Shown here: one piece after another, positions 1 through 8,260 of the stretch
Layout: each line of letters opens with the position of its first letter
Position numbering within the stretch: the first letter of the stretch is position 1
Source of the DNA: CAZTHK01 sp964613215
GTDB taxonomy: Bacteria > Krumholzibacteriota > Krumholzibacteriia > Krumholzibacteriales > CAZTHK01
Direction: 5' to 3'
Assembly (NCBI GenBank): GCA_964613215.1
Contig: CAZTHK010000014.1
Coordinates: 55,593 to 119,592 of the forward strand
Length of the DNA: 64,000 nucleotides
The notes under the pieces: generated by a model
Told to the model about the DNA's origin: nothing
Database searches by the model: none
What the model saw: the letters and a program-made list of their open reading frames with translations, nothing else
Made by a program: the position numbers and the translations under genes

Positions 1-224
1 TCTACAGTAATCAGGCTGTTCAGGCTGGAAAACCGGAAGAGATAGTGGACCGGATAGTGGAAGGCAAGATGGAAAAGTTCTATCAGGAAAACTGCCTTAT
101 GGAACAGAAGTTCGTCAAGAACGATGATCTTACTGTAGAGGAGCTGGTGAAGACTGTGATCGGGAAGCTGGGAGAGAACATGGTAATTCGGAGGTTTTGC
201 CGGTTTGAAGTGGGGGAGGAGTAA
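1..224 (+). CDS. tsf: Elongation factor Ts, C-terminal fragment (5' end outside window)
   Basis: The reading frame enters the window open (first complete codon at base 3) and stops with TAA at 222-224. The roughly 73 visible residues match the end of EF-Ts, the guanine nucleotide exchange factor for EF-Tu: a helical stretch with GKPEEIVDRIVEGKMEKF, then CLMEQKFVKNDD, then the terminal VIRRFCRFEVGEE. These are the conserved last segments of the family. The N-terminal UBA-like domain and the core contacts to EF-Tu lie outside the window. The tsf-pyrH-frr-uppS-cdsA-dxr-rseP order downstream is a widely conserved bacterial arrangement and supports the call. A strong hairpin terminator follows, so tsf (presumably with rpsB upstream) is transcribed separately from pyrH or only partly reads through. 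Confidence 0.93.
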   Translation, partial: YSNQAVQAGKPEEIVDRIVEGKMEKFYQENCLMEQKFVKNDDLTVEELVKTVIGKLGENMVIRRFCRFEVGEE

Positions 225-264
225 TTCTGAAAGTTGCTTTATTAAGGATGCTGTGATATTTTTG

Positions 265-295
265 GGCGCAGGAGTTCCGGTTCCTGCGTCTTTTT
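265..295 (+). terminator. Rho-independent terminator after tsf
   Basis: A perfect 7-bp stem (CGCAGGA at 267-273 with TCCTGCG at 282-288) is extended by a G-T and a G-C pair, has an 8-nt loop, and is followed at once by a run of five T. It lies between the tsf stop codon and the pyrH Shine-Dalgarno sequence, so it should end or attenuate the tsf transcript. Confidence 0.85.
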
Positions 296-311
296 GTGAA
301 AGGAGTGTTGG

Positions 312-1025
312 ATGAACAGATGTCCCGGGATTAACAGGATGCTCCTCAAGGTGAGCGGCGAAGTTTTCAAGAGTGAGTCTGACAGTGTCGACTTCAACAA
401 GGTGGAATCCTTCGCCGGTGATCTGGACTCCGCCTACCGTACCGGAACGGAGATTGCCGTGGTGGTGGGTGGAGGTAACATTATAAGGGGGGGGCTGATC
501 AGTGGTATCGGAGTGGAGAGGGTAACCGCGGATTATATGGGTATGCTGGGAACTATTATTAACGCCCTGGCTCTGGACAGTGCTCTTAACCGGTTGGGAG
601 TGGAATCCCTGGTGATGACATCAATGTCCATGGAACAGCTGGCTGAACCCTACGTGAGAAGAAACGCTATCAGGTATCTGGATGAGGGAAGGCTTATTAT
701 ACTGGCCGGGGGTACCGGAAATCCCTACTTTACCACCGACACGGCAGCAGCTCTGAGAGCGGCAGAGATCAAGGCCGATTGTCTCTTCAAGGGAACCAAG
801 GTGGATGGTATCTACAAATCAGATCCGGTAGAAAATCCCGAAGCTGAAAGGTATAAGGAACTGAAATACACCGATGTTCTCCGGGATAATCTCGGTGTCA
901 TGGACGCAGCTGCGGTGGCCCTGTGCCGGGATAACAGCATTCCCATTATTGTTTTCAACATTCTGGAATCCGGCAACATCAGAAAGGTTATAGAAGGAGA
1001 AGAGCTGGGAACGATCGTATACTAA
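312..1025 (+). CDS. pyrH: UMP kinase
   Basis: Phosphorylates UMP to UDP with ATP, the first committed kinase step of pyrimidine nucleotide supply; cytoplasmic hexamer in characterised bacteria. The 237-residue length is normal for bacterial PyrH, which belongs to the amino-acid-kinase fold and not to the eukaryotic UMP/CMP kinase fold. Visible signatures are the N-terminal LLKVSGE lysine loop, the glycine-rich VVVGGGNIIRG segment, the GGTGNPYFTTDTAAALRA block that binds UMP, and the LFKGTKVDGIY segment. The ATG at 312 is preceded by AAAGGAG at good spacing. frr starts 11 nt downstream, so the two are translated from one message. Known family members are allosterically controlled by GTP and UTP; nothing in the sequence departs from that. 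Confidence 0.97.
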   Translation: MNRCPGINRMLLKVSGEVFKSESDSVDFNKVESFAGDLDSAYRTGTEIAVVVGGGNIIRGGLISGIGVERVTADYMGMLGTIINALALDSALNRLGVESLVMTSMSMEQLAEPYVRRNAIRYLDEGRLIILAGGTGNPYFTTDTAAALRAAEIKADCLFKGTKVDGIYKSDPVENPEAERYKELKYTDVLRDNLGVMDAAAVALCRDNSIPIIVFNILESGNIRKVIEGEELGTIVY

Positions 1026-1036
1026 GGAGGTATCAG

Positions 1037-1600
1037 ATGGATCCGGTGGATGAGATATTCAAGGAAGCCGAAGACCACATGAAGAAGACCCTGCAGTTAA
1101 GCGAGGATGAACTGGCTACTATCAGAACCGGCAAGGCTTCGCCTGCCATACTGGACAGTGTGAAGGTGGATTATTACGGCAGCAGGGTGCCACTGAATCA
1201 GGTCGCCAATGTTTCGGTGCCCGATCCCAAACTGATCGTCATAAAACCATGGGAAAAGCCGATGGTGCCGGAGATTGCCAAAGCTATACAGACTGCCGAT
1301 CTCGGTCTGAATCCCCAGAGTGATGCCGGTATTATACGTATTCCCCTTCCCTCTCTGACCGAGGAACGGAGGCGGGAACTGGCCAAAGGTGTGAACAACA
1401 AAGTCGAGGAAGCCAAGATTGCGATAAGGAATATAAGGAGAAACGCCAACGATAAATTGAATAAGCTGGAGAAGGATCATCAGATTTCGGAGGACGACTG
1501 CCACAGGTTTCAGGATGATATTCAGGAACTCACCGACAGGTACACAGAAAAGCTGGATCAGATACTGGAGGCCAAGAATAAGGAGATAATGGAATTTTAA
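1037..1600 (+). CDS. frr: Ribosome recycling factor
   Basis: With EF-G, splits the post-termination ribosome. The 187-residue protein shows the family layout: an N-terminal helix, the conserved LATIRTGKASPAILD block, the small beta domain (VDYYGSRVPLNQVANVSVPD), then PLPSLTEERRRELAK and a long charged helix ending in the usual three-helix bundle. The AAGGAGG ribosome binding site at 1024-1030 is close to ideal and overlaps the end of pyrH. The downstream uppS starts 29 nt later. Length, motifs and neighbours are all typical. Confidence 0.97.
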   Translation: MDPVDEIFKEAEDHMKKTLQLSEDELATIRTGKASPAILDSVKVDYYGSRVPLNQVANVSVPDPKLIVIKPWEKPMVPEIAKAIQTADLGLNPQSDAGIIRIPLPSLTEERRRELAKGVNNKVEEAKIAIRNIRRNANDKLNKLEKDHQISEDDCHRFQDDIQELTDRYTEKLDQILEAKNKEIMEF

Positions 1601-1629
1601 TCCTTCCCGGCTGAACAGGCAGCGATTGT

Positions 1630-2409
1630 ATGAGTGACCAGATAGATCGTGATATTGAGAAATTAAGGGGCCGTCAGTGCCTGCCCCGGCATGTAGCCAT
1701 AATAATGGATGGTAACGGCCGCTGGGCCAGAAAGCGAAACCTCCCCCGCCTGGCCGGTCACAAGGAGGGAAGGGAGTCGGTCAGGGCTGTAGTGAGGACA
1801 TCCGCCCGGCTGGGTATTTCATTCCTTTCCCTTTTTACCTTTTCACTGGAGAACTGGAAGAGGCCTCCCTCCGAAGTGAAGGGGTTGATGCATTTCCTGA
1901 AGCAGGTTCTGTACTCCGAATATCTGGAGCTGAATCAGAACAATATCAGGCTGGAGGCAACCGGCAGGCTGGAACTGCTACCTCCCCCCACCCTGGAAGC
2001 ACTGCAGGATACCATGAATAAGCTGTCCGGCAACGACGGAATGGTTTTAAATCTATGTATAAGCTACGGTGGAAGGGCCGAGATAGTAGACGCAGCGGTG
2101 AAAATGGCGGAATCGGCAATGGCTGGCCATACCGATATTAATTCCATCGATCAGGAGGGGTTCAGGAGATTCCTGTACCAGCCCGGAATGCCGGATCCTG
2201 ATCTGTTGATCAGGACCAGCGGGGAAAAGCGAATAAGCAATTTTCTGCTGTGGCAGATTGCCTACAGCGAAATTCTGGTGACTGATGTTCTCTGGCCGGA
2301 GTTCAGGGAAAAGGAACTGATTTGGGCGGTAAGGGAATATCTTACCCGGGAAAGAAGGTTCGGTGGCATTTCTTCCGGAGGGGAAAATGGTTGCAGAGAG
2401 CGGAGATAA
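1630..2409 (+). CDS. uppS: Isoprenyl transferase (undecaprenyl diphosphate synthase)
   Basis: Condenses isopentenyl diphosphate units in cis onto farnesyl diphosphate to make the C55 carrier lipid for peptidoglycan and surface glycan synthesis. The catalytic Asp lies in MDGNGRWA (Asp27), followed by the FSLENWKRP block, and the substrate-binding arginines in LLIRTSGEKRISNF. At 259 residues it is of normal length. The start ATG has only a weak ribosome binding site. The last 23 nt overlap the chosen cdsA start, so translation of the two is probably coupled. The position between frr and cdsA is the standard one. Confidence 0.96.
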   Translation: MSDQIDRDIEKLRGRQCLPRHVAIIMDGNGRWARKRNLPRLAGHKEGRESVRAVVRTSARLGISFLSLFTFSLENWKRPPSEVKGLMHFLKQVLYSEYLELNQNNIRLEATGRLELLPPPTLEALQDTMNKLSGNDGMVLNLCISYGGRAEIVDAAVKMAESAMAGHTDINSIDQEGFRRFLYQPGMPDPDLLIRTSGEKRISNFLLWQIAYSEILVTDVLWPEFREKELIWAVREYLTRERRFGGISSGGENGCRERR

Positions 2410-3256
2410 AAAGGAAAAAGGCAGAAGCGGAGGATCGCTGTTTAAGAGGATACTGGCCTCTGTTATTTTTCTTCCCTGTCTTTTTATTATAACCCGCCGG
2501 GGGGGGTTCTACTATGTTATGCTGATAGATATAATGATTCTGGTGGGACTGTGGGAGTTCTACCGGATGATGGAGGCCAAGGGGCTGCGGCCCTATAAAG
2601 TTATAGGGATTCTCAGCGGTATCGCCCTCTCCTGGTATATCTATTTTCATCAGGGTATATATGCCAACTTCTTTCTGAGTATTGTTTTTATCGGGATAAT
2701 GTCCCTGGAGCTGGTGCGGCGGGAGCGAAGATTCGCCACCTATCATATTTCGGTTACCATATTCGGAGTTTTCTACGTTGCCTGGCTGGGCGGCCATCTT
2801 ATCCTTCTCAGGGAGTTGCCCCATCTGAAAGGACTGGATTACCAGCTCGGTTTTTCATACGTTATGATAGTGTTTATCATGACCTGGAGTTACGATACCG
2901 GTGCCTATACGGTGGGAAAACTTATAGGCAGGCGCAAGATATTCCCCTCCATATCACCCGGAAAGACATTAGAGGGTCTTCTGGGAGGATTGGTCTTTTC
3001 GGTGGCGGGTATCCTGGTCGCACGTTTTTTGATAGCCGGTTATTTGAGCATCTTTCAGGCGGTGGTACTGGCTGTCATTTCGTCCCTGGTGGGACAGGTA
3101 GGTGATCTGGTGGAGTCTATGATAAAGAGAGATGCCCGGATAAAGGATTCTTCCGCCACCATCCCCGGCCACGGGGGAGTGCTGGACCGGTTCGATTCCA
3201 TGCTTTTTACCTCCCCTCTTATTTACTATATTCTAAGATATTTTATCGTTAAGTGA
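2387..3256 (+). CDS. cdsA: Phosphatidate cytidylyltransferase
   Basis: Makes CDP-diacylglycerol from phosphatidate and CTP, the branch point of bacterial phospholipid synthesis; an integral inner-membrane enzyme. The protein is a series of hydrophobic segments and carries the C-terminal family signature around RDARIKDSSATIPGHGG followed by DRFDS. I place the start at ATG 2387, because GGAGGGG at 2377-2383 is correctly spaced for it; a GTG at 2363 in the same frame would add 8 residues but has a poorer site. The gene overlaps uppS by 23 nt. About 87 nt separate it from dxr, longer than other gaps in this cluster. Confidence 0.95.
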   Translation: MVAESGDKKEKGRSGGSLFKRILASVIFLPCLFIITRRGGFYYVMLIDIMILVGLWEFYRMMEAKGLRPYKVIGILSGIALSWYIYFHQGIYANFFLSIVFIGIMSLELVRRERRFATYHISVTIFGVFYVAWLGGHLILLRELPHLKGLDYQLGFSYVMIVFIMTWSYDTGAYTVGKLIGRRKIFPSISPGKTLEGLLGGLVFSVAGILVARFLIAGYLSIFQAVVLAVISSLVGQVGDLVESMIKRDARIKDSSATIPGHGGVLDRFDSMLFTSPLIYYILRYFIVK

Positions 3257-3343
3257 TATGGGCATGACATATGCGTAATTTATTAATTTTATTGGGAACA
3301 GAGTTTAATACAGGGGCGGAAGAATAGAACAGGGGTAAAGGAA

Positions 3344-4507
3344 TTGAAAAATATCCTGATTCTTGGCAGCACCGGCTCGATAGGTAGATCGGCCATAGAT
3401 GTTATTCTCAAGGATCCCCGGAACTTCCGGGTAGCCGGCCTTGCAGCGGGAGAAAACGTGGATGAAATGGAGAGGCAGTTGAAGCTGTTTCCCCGGGCTG
3501 TCTTCTCCATGAAGGATGACCGGTCGGTGGCGGCACTGGAGGAGAGGGATTACTCCCTGGGCAAGAGGGCCGCCGGGGTGGGCCAGAAAGGAATAGAGAG
3601 GCTTATTAAGGAGACTTCGCCGGATCTGGTGGTTAACGCCCTGGTGGGCATATCCGGTCTCAGGCCGACCCTCTCCGCCCTGGAGAGTGGCTGTAAGGTT
3701 GCTCTGGCCAATAAGGAAGCTCTGGTAACAGGGGGGGAGCTTATTTCATCACTGGGTGATGCGGTGAGGGAGAATATCATTCCGGTGGATAGTGAGCATT
3801 TCTCCATATCCAGATGTATCAGAGGGTATCGCGGTGAGGTGGAGGAGATTATACTGACTGCATCAGGGGGGCCGTTTTTCGGGAGGGAGCTGTCATCTCT
3901 GAAGGATGTCACTGTGGATGAGGTGCTGGATCATCCCACCTGGAATATGGGAAAGAAGGTTACCATCGACTCCGCCCTTATGCTTAACAAGGGGTTGGAG
4001 GTGATAGAAGCACACTACCTTTTTGATTTTCCCCTGGACCGGATAAAGGTGGTTATTCATCCCCAGTCCAGGGTTCATTCATTCATCCGCCTTTCCGATG
4101 GTTCCCTGCTGGCCCATCTCAGTCCTCCCGATATGAGGCTGCCTTTAATGAGTGCTCTTTATTACCCTGAAATTAATCCATTCCATTGGAATGATCTCTC
4201 CCTGGATCATCTCTACAACCTGGAATTCCATCCCTTCGATAAGGAGAGGTTTCCCGCCTTCGAGCTGGCTATCAGAGCCATCCGCCTGGGTGGTACCGCT
4301 CCCACCGTGCTGAATGCGGCGGATGAGTTGGCGGTGGAGGCCTTCCTGGGAGGAAGGATAGGATTCCTGGACATTATCTCCTGGATCGGCGAAGCCCTTT
4401 CCGCACACCGGACCGGAGAGATAAATAGAATCGAAGATATTCTGGAAGCAGACCGGTGGACCAGGGAGTTCATATCCCGCAGTCACAGCGAGTCTGTATT
4501 GAATTAG
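3344..4507 (+). CDS. dxr: 1-deoxy-D-xylulose 5-phosphate reductoisomerase
   Basis: Second enzyme of the MEP isoprenoid pathway: converts DXP to methylerythritol 4-phosphate with NADPH and a divalent metal. The N-terminus carries the NADPH loop GSTGSIG; the metal and substrate region is recognisable as VDSEHFSI and ASGGPFFGR; then HPTWNMGKKVTIDSA and the NKGLEVIEAH block. Length 387 residues is typical. The start is TTG (3344) with AGGGG and AAAGGA upstream; no suitable ATG lies nearby and the first residues after it already belong to the nucleotide-binding strand. The presence of dxr shows that isoprenoids, including the UppS substrate, come from the MEP route in this organism. Confidence 0.96.
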   Translation: MKNILILGSTGSIGRSAIDVILKDPRNFRVAGLAAGENVDEMERQLKLFPRAVFSMKDDRSVAALEERDYSLGKRAAGVGQKGIERLIKETSPDLVVNALVGISGLRPTLSALESGCKVALANKEALVTGGELISSLGDAVRENIIPVDSEHFSISRCIRGYRGEVEEIILTASGGPFFGRELSSLKDVTVDEVLDHPTWNMGKKVTIDSALMLNKGLEVIEAHYLFDFPLDRIKVVIHPQSRVHSFIRLSDGSLLAHLSPPDMRLPLMSALYYPEINPFHWNDLSLDHLYNLEFHPFDKERFPAFELAIRAIRLGGTAPTVLNAADELAVEAFLGGRIGFLDIISWIGEALSAHRTGEINRIEDILEADRWTREFISRSHSESVLN

Positions 4508-4517
4508 CGGAGGAATT

Positions 4518-5852
4518 ATGCTGTCCACAATAATAGCCTTTCTTGTGGTTATAGCCATCGTGGTTTTCGTGCATGAGATGGGACATTTTCTGGTGGCCAA
4601 GTTAAACCGGGTTTATGTGATAACATTCTCCTTCGGCTTCGGCCCGAAACTTATAAGGCAGAAGATCGGCGAAACGGAGTACGCAGTATCCATACTTCCG
4701 CTGGGAGGTTACGTTAAATTCGCCGGGGAGTCTGAGGATGAGGATGAGGAGGATTCCATTGAACAACAGATCCCGGAGAAGCGGCTGTACCGGGGCAAGA
4801 GCCCCCTGCAGAAGATGTCCGTAGTGGTAGCCGGGCCTGTGATGAATGCTATGTTGGCCCTGGTTTTTCTTGTGGGACTGGTTATGATGCAGGGGCTGCA
4901 GGTAAATCCGGAGACTGTAGTAAAGAAAATGGAGCGGGGAGGTCCGGCCGACAGAGCCGGTATCAGGCCCGGGGACAGGCTGATTTCCATAAATGGAGAG
5001 AAGGTGGACTACTGGGAGGAGATTTACCAGCTCACTCATTTTGACCGGGAAGAGGATAATATATTTGTTCTGGCCAGAGACGGAGATACCTTGAGGGCAA
5101 ATTTCCGTCCCCTGTTCAATCGGGAGAGTAAACAGTGGGAGTTGGGAATGAGCTCCTCGCCAAAACCACGGATAGGTAAGGTTAAAAAGGGAAGTCCTGC
5201 TGATAAAGCGGGTATAAAGGCGGGGGCGGTAATACTCTCCGTAAATGATACCACCATATCCACCTTCCGGGAGCTCACTGAATTCATTCATCCCCATCCG
5301 GAGGATTCTCTGAAGATAACCTGGGAGTATAAGGGGGAGATATATTCCGATATAATCATTCCGGAATCCCAGCAGGGAGCTGAGCAGGGAGAGGAGATCA
5401 AAGTGGTGCAGGTGGGCCAGATAGGGGTAAGGTCATATTCGGAGAAGGTGCCGGTTTCCTTCACCCGGGCAATCCGTTATGCCGCCGGGTATCTTAAGGC
5501 TCTGACGGTGATGATAATAGATTTTCTGTATAAGCTGATAACCGGAAAGGCCCCCTTCGAGGCTCTGGGAGGACCGGTCAAAATAGGTGCCATGGCGGGA
5601 GACATGCTTCGCTGGGGACTGGACCGGCTGGTTTACTTTATCGCTTTCTTCTCTCTCAATCTGGCTATATTCAATCTGATTCCGCTTCTGCCATTTGACG
5701 GGGGACACTTCGTTCTTCACCTTTTCGAGTTTGTTACCGGCAGGGAGATAAATGAAAGGATCAAGGGAATATTCATGCAGATTGGGATAGTTATCTTTGT
5801 AATATTAATGGCCTTTATTATTGCAATGGATATCTTCAATCTGTTCAGGTGA
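4518..5852 (+). CDS. rseP: RIP metalloprotease RseP (site-2 protease)
   Basis: Intramembrane zinc protease that cleaves membrane-bound anti-sigma factors or remnant signal peptides. The first transmembrane helix contains HEMGH (His19, Glu20, His23); the third zinc ligand is in the C-terminal helix motif PFDGGH. Two PDZ domains lie between, roughly residues 125-200 and 210-290, the first with the GGPADRAGIRPGD core and the second with KGSPADKAGIKAG. An acidic loop, EDEDEEDS, follows the first membrane segment. 444 residues is normal. GGAGGAA precedes the ATG and dxr ends 10 nt upstream. The membrane anti-sigma factor at 21431-21946 is one conceivable substrate, but that is inference only. Confidence 0.96.
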   Translation: MLSTIIAFLVVIAIVVFVHEMGHFLVAKLNRVYVITFSFGFGPKLIRQKIGETEYAVSILPLGGYVKFAGESEDEDEEDSIEQQIPEKRLYRGKSPLQKMSVVVAGPVMNAMLALVFLVGLVMMQGLQVNPETVVKKMERGGPADRAGIRPGDRLISINGEKVDYWEEIYQLTHFDREEDNIFVLARDGDTLRANFRPLFNRESKQWELGMSSSPKPRIGKVKKGSPADKAGIKAGAVILSVNDTTISTFRELTEFIHPHPEDSLKITWEYKGEIYSDIIIPESQQGAEQGEEIKVVQVGQIGVRSYSEKVPVSFTRAIRYAAGYLKALTVMIIDFLYKLITGKAPFEALGGPVKIGAMAGDMLRWGLDRLVYFIAFFSLNLAIFNLIPLLPFDGGHFVLHLFEFVTGREINERIKGIFMQIGIVIFVILMAFIIAMDIFNLFR

Positions 5853-5854
5853 GA

Positions 5855-6229
5855 TCACCTTTGATTCTGAGCCTCCCGCCTTCGAATCAGGGTATTTATT
5901 CTGTTATATACAGCCAGCCAGCGCTGGGGATTCTGTTTCAGTTTATCCAGTGTTCTGACCACCCTTACACTGTCGGTCCGGTTTTTGAGCTGAAACAACT
6001 TTTTTTCAAGTTTTTCCTGATTATCTTGAAGATCGCCTTCAATTTTGGTTATTTTCATGTAGGTAGTTACAAGATAACGTTCATCCGGTGTGAGAGTCTG
6101 ATTCTTCTTCTGGGAAACACTATCTTCCGGAACGCATGAGGAAAGAATAACCAGCAGTACAACCGTGACTACTGGTAAGTGCTTAAAAGGCAGTGATGAT
6201 AGAGGGGTATTCATATCAGTTCGCCGCAT
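5855..6229 (-). CDS. Small lipoprotein, antisense within the rseP-bamA interval
   Basis: A 124-residue product with an N-terminal hydrophobic stretch ending in the lipobox-like LSSC, so probably lipid-anchored after signal peptidase II cleavage. The mature part is short, charged and predicted helical (KIEGDLQDNQEKLEKKLFQLKN looks like a coiled coil), rich in Lys, Arg, Gln and Asn, with no recognised domain. It is convergent with rseP; the two stop codons are 2 nt apart. An alternative start five codons in (ATG ending at 6214) is equally possible, as neither has a clear ribosome binding site. The opposite strand also has a 96-codon frame, but only this frame gives a signal peptide with lipobox. 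Function unknown. Confidence 0.7.
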   Translation of the reverse strand: MRRTDMNTPLSSLPFKHLPVVTVVLLVILSSCVPEDSVSQKKNQTLTPDERYLVTTYMKITKIEGDLQDNQEKLEKKLFQLKNRTDSVRVVRTLDKLKQNPQRWLAVYNRINTLIRRREAQNQR

Positions 6230-6310
6230 CCGGGATGATTATTCTGGGTCTCCTTATAAGAGCCGTAATTAACTGCCGGCTGCTGGATAGGATACAGATT
6301 GGGTGTGTGG

Positions 6311-8245
6311 ATGTCAAATTCAATAATTAACGGTTTTAAACGCCCCGGGGGCGGATTTCTCTTCATACCGGCATGCTGCCTGTCTGTTCTGCTTTTTTCC
6401 TCCCCCCTCTTTTCTCAGGATTTTGGTATGAATCTTCCGGTGGTGGAGAGGATAGTAATTCTGGGTAACAAGACCTACGATGATAACACCTTGAAGGAAA
6501 AGATGCGTACCAGGGAGAAGAGATTCTATCACTTCATCAAACAGCCGAGATTCCGCAGTGATTTTCTAAAACGGGATGTGGATGCCATCAAAACCTTTTA
6601 CCAGCACAATGGGTTTTTCGGTGTTGAGGTAGAGATAGATGAAGTGAAGAGGGACCGCAAGAATAATACTGTGAGTATCAGGATAATGATTAATGAGGGA
6701 CCGCAGACCATAGTAAGAGATTTGAGTTTTACTCCTCAGAAAGTGGTGGAGAGTGAAGAGTTGCGGGAAGGTATCAAGCTCAGGGAGGGCCAGCCCTATA
6801 ATCCGAACTTGCTGGAGGTAGACCGGTATACCATTTTCAGAAAGTTTTTTGAAAAAGGCTATCTGGGGGCGAGCATCCAGGGAGAGGTGAAAGTGGATTC
6901 TTACAGGGTTGGTATCGATTGGAAGATAGAGCCCGGAGATCCGCTGAGAATAAGGGGAATAGCCATAAAGGGCAACACCGGGGTAAGGGAGGGTTTGGTC
7001 AGAAGGGAGCTGACCATCCGGGGAGGGGAGTATTTCGATCTCAGGAGGGTGCTGGAGAGCAAGCAGAATCTCTATGACACCGGCTATTTCGCTTCGGTGG
7101 AGATAGATCCGGTAAATATCGATATGGCCAGCAGGGAGGTGGACCTGCAGATCAAGGTGAGGGAGAGGGATATGGGTTATCTGGAAACAGGTTTGGGAGT
7201 GGGAAATGTTCATGGAAACAGGGTATTCGCCGAGTGGGGACAGCGCAACCTGCTGGGAAGGGGTTATGCCCTGAACCTGAAGACGGATTATGCATTTCGT
7301 CTGTTCGAGGAGGGTGAAATATCATTCTCCAGGATAGATATGGAGAGGAGCTACTATCACCACGAGGGGGAACTGCGGTTTCCCCATATATTTTCAACCT
7401 GGAATACCTTTGCCATGGGTGCCATGTATGAGAATGACCAGACCGTGGAGCCGGCCCAGGTTAAGGTTTCCAGCTATAGAGCCAATATTTCCCGGATGTA
7501 TTCCCGCAAAACTACCCTGCTGCTGGGATATTCCTACGAAAGGGTCACCCGGCTGGGGGTTCCTGAAGAGAGGGAAAAATCCAGAAGGAGATCACTGCAT
7601 TTTTCATATAACAGGGACACCAGGGACTTCTATTTTAATCCCCGCAGGGGAAAATATGTGGCAGTGGAGGGAAGGTATGCCGGTGGTTTCCTGGGGGGGG
7701 AGGACCATTACTATTCCCTGGTGAGTTCATTCCAGAATTATACGGCATTACCCTGGAAGACTGTTTTTGCCTACAGGTTAAGAGCTGGTTTCAGTGAACC
7801 ATTCGGAGAAAGCCGGGACAGGGGAATACCAATAGAGAGCCGTTTCTTTATGGGAGGGGGTAATTCGGTAAGGGGTTACAAGGAGAATTCCATCGGGCCG
7901 ATGGATCAGGGCGGCAATCCCTTCGGAGGAAGAATCATGCTGCTTACCAATATGGAATTTAGATTTCCCATCCCCTTCTTTTCAGCCGTGAATATCAGCG
8001 GGGCAGCTTTTCTGGACGGAGGAAATGTCTGGAGGAATCTGGATGAGATACAACCGGGACAGTTCAGCATTACGGATCTGGACGAAGATGTTTCCGCCCT
8101 CCACTACAGATACAGTTATGGATTCGGAATCAGGTATAATACCCCTCTGGGGCCGATAAGACTGGATGTTGGTTTCCCCCTGACGGTGACGGATGATATG
8201 GATTATAACTCGTGGATACATATAAGCCTGGGACAGATTTTCTGA
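6311..8245 (+). CDS. bamA: Omp85-family outer membrane assembly protein (BamA position, three POTRA domains)
   Basis: Outer-membrane insertase of the Omp85 superfamily. After a signal peptide (hydrophobic stretch ending near SSPLFSQ) come three POTRA repeats, roughly residues 35-120, 120-200 and 200-275 (the third begins RIRGIAIKGN), then a 16-strand-type barrel of about 365 residues ending in SLGQIF. The barrel carries the loop-6 motif NSVRGY. Canonical BamA has five POTRAs and about 800 residues, and TamA has three and about 580; this 644-residue protein lies between. Position after rseP argues for BamA; the domain count and the tamB neighbour argue for TamA. I use ATG 6311; an in-frame TTG at 6299 is the alternative. 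tamB follows after 15 nt. Confidence 0.85.
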   Translation: MSNSIINGFKRPGGGFLFIPACCLSVLLFSSPLFSQDFGMNLPVVERIVILGNKTYDDNTLKEKMRTREKRFYHFIKQPRFRSDFLKRDVDAIKTFYQHNGFFGVEVEIDEVKRDRKNNTVSIRIMINEGPQTIVRDLSFTPQKVVESEELREGIKLREGQPYNPNLLEVDRYTIFRKFFEKGYLGASIQGEVKVDSYRVGIDWKIEPGDPLRIRGIAIKGNTGVREGLVRRELTIRGGEYFDLRRVLESKQNLYDTGYFASVEIDPVNIDMASREVDLQIKVRERDMGYLETGLGVGNVHGNRVFAEWGQRNLLGRGYALNLKTDYAFRLFEEGEISFSRIDMERSYYHHEGELRFPHIFSTWNTFAMGAMYENDQTVEPAQVKVSSYRANISRMYSRKTTLLLGYSYERVTRLGVPEEREKSRRRSLHFSYNRDTRDFYFNPRRGKYVAVEGRYAGGFLGGEDHYYSLVSSFQNYTALPWKTVFAYRLRAGFSEPFGESRDRGIPIESRFFMGGGNSVRGYKENSIGPMDQGGNPFGGRIMLLTNMEFRFPIPFFSAVNISGAAFLDGGNVWRNLDEIQPGQFSITDLDEDVSALHYRYSYGFGIRYNTPLGPIRLDVGFPLTVTDDMDYNSWIHISLGQIF

Positions 8246-8260
8246 TGAGGATGAAGTTTA

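Noticed and set aside
2342..2824. Long antisense frames over cdsA, tamB, pcrA, clpX, lon and the mutases
   Set aside because: They are shadows of strongly conserved genes on the other strand and show no domain of their own.
5849..6139. 96-codon plus-strand frame opposite the small lipoprotein
   Set aside because: The minus-strand frame has a signal peptide and lipobox; this one has neither and only continues from the end of rseP.
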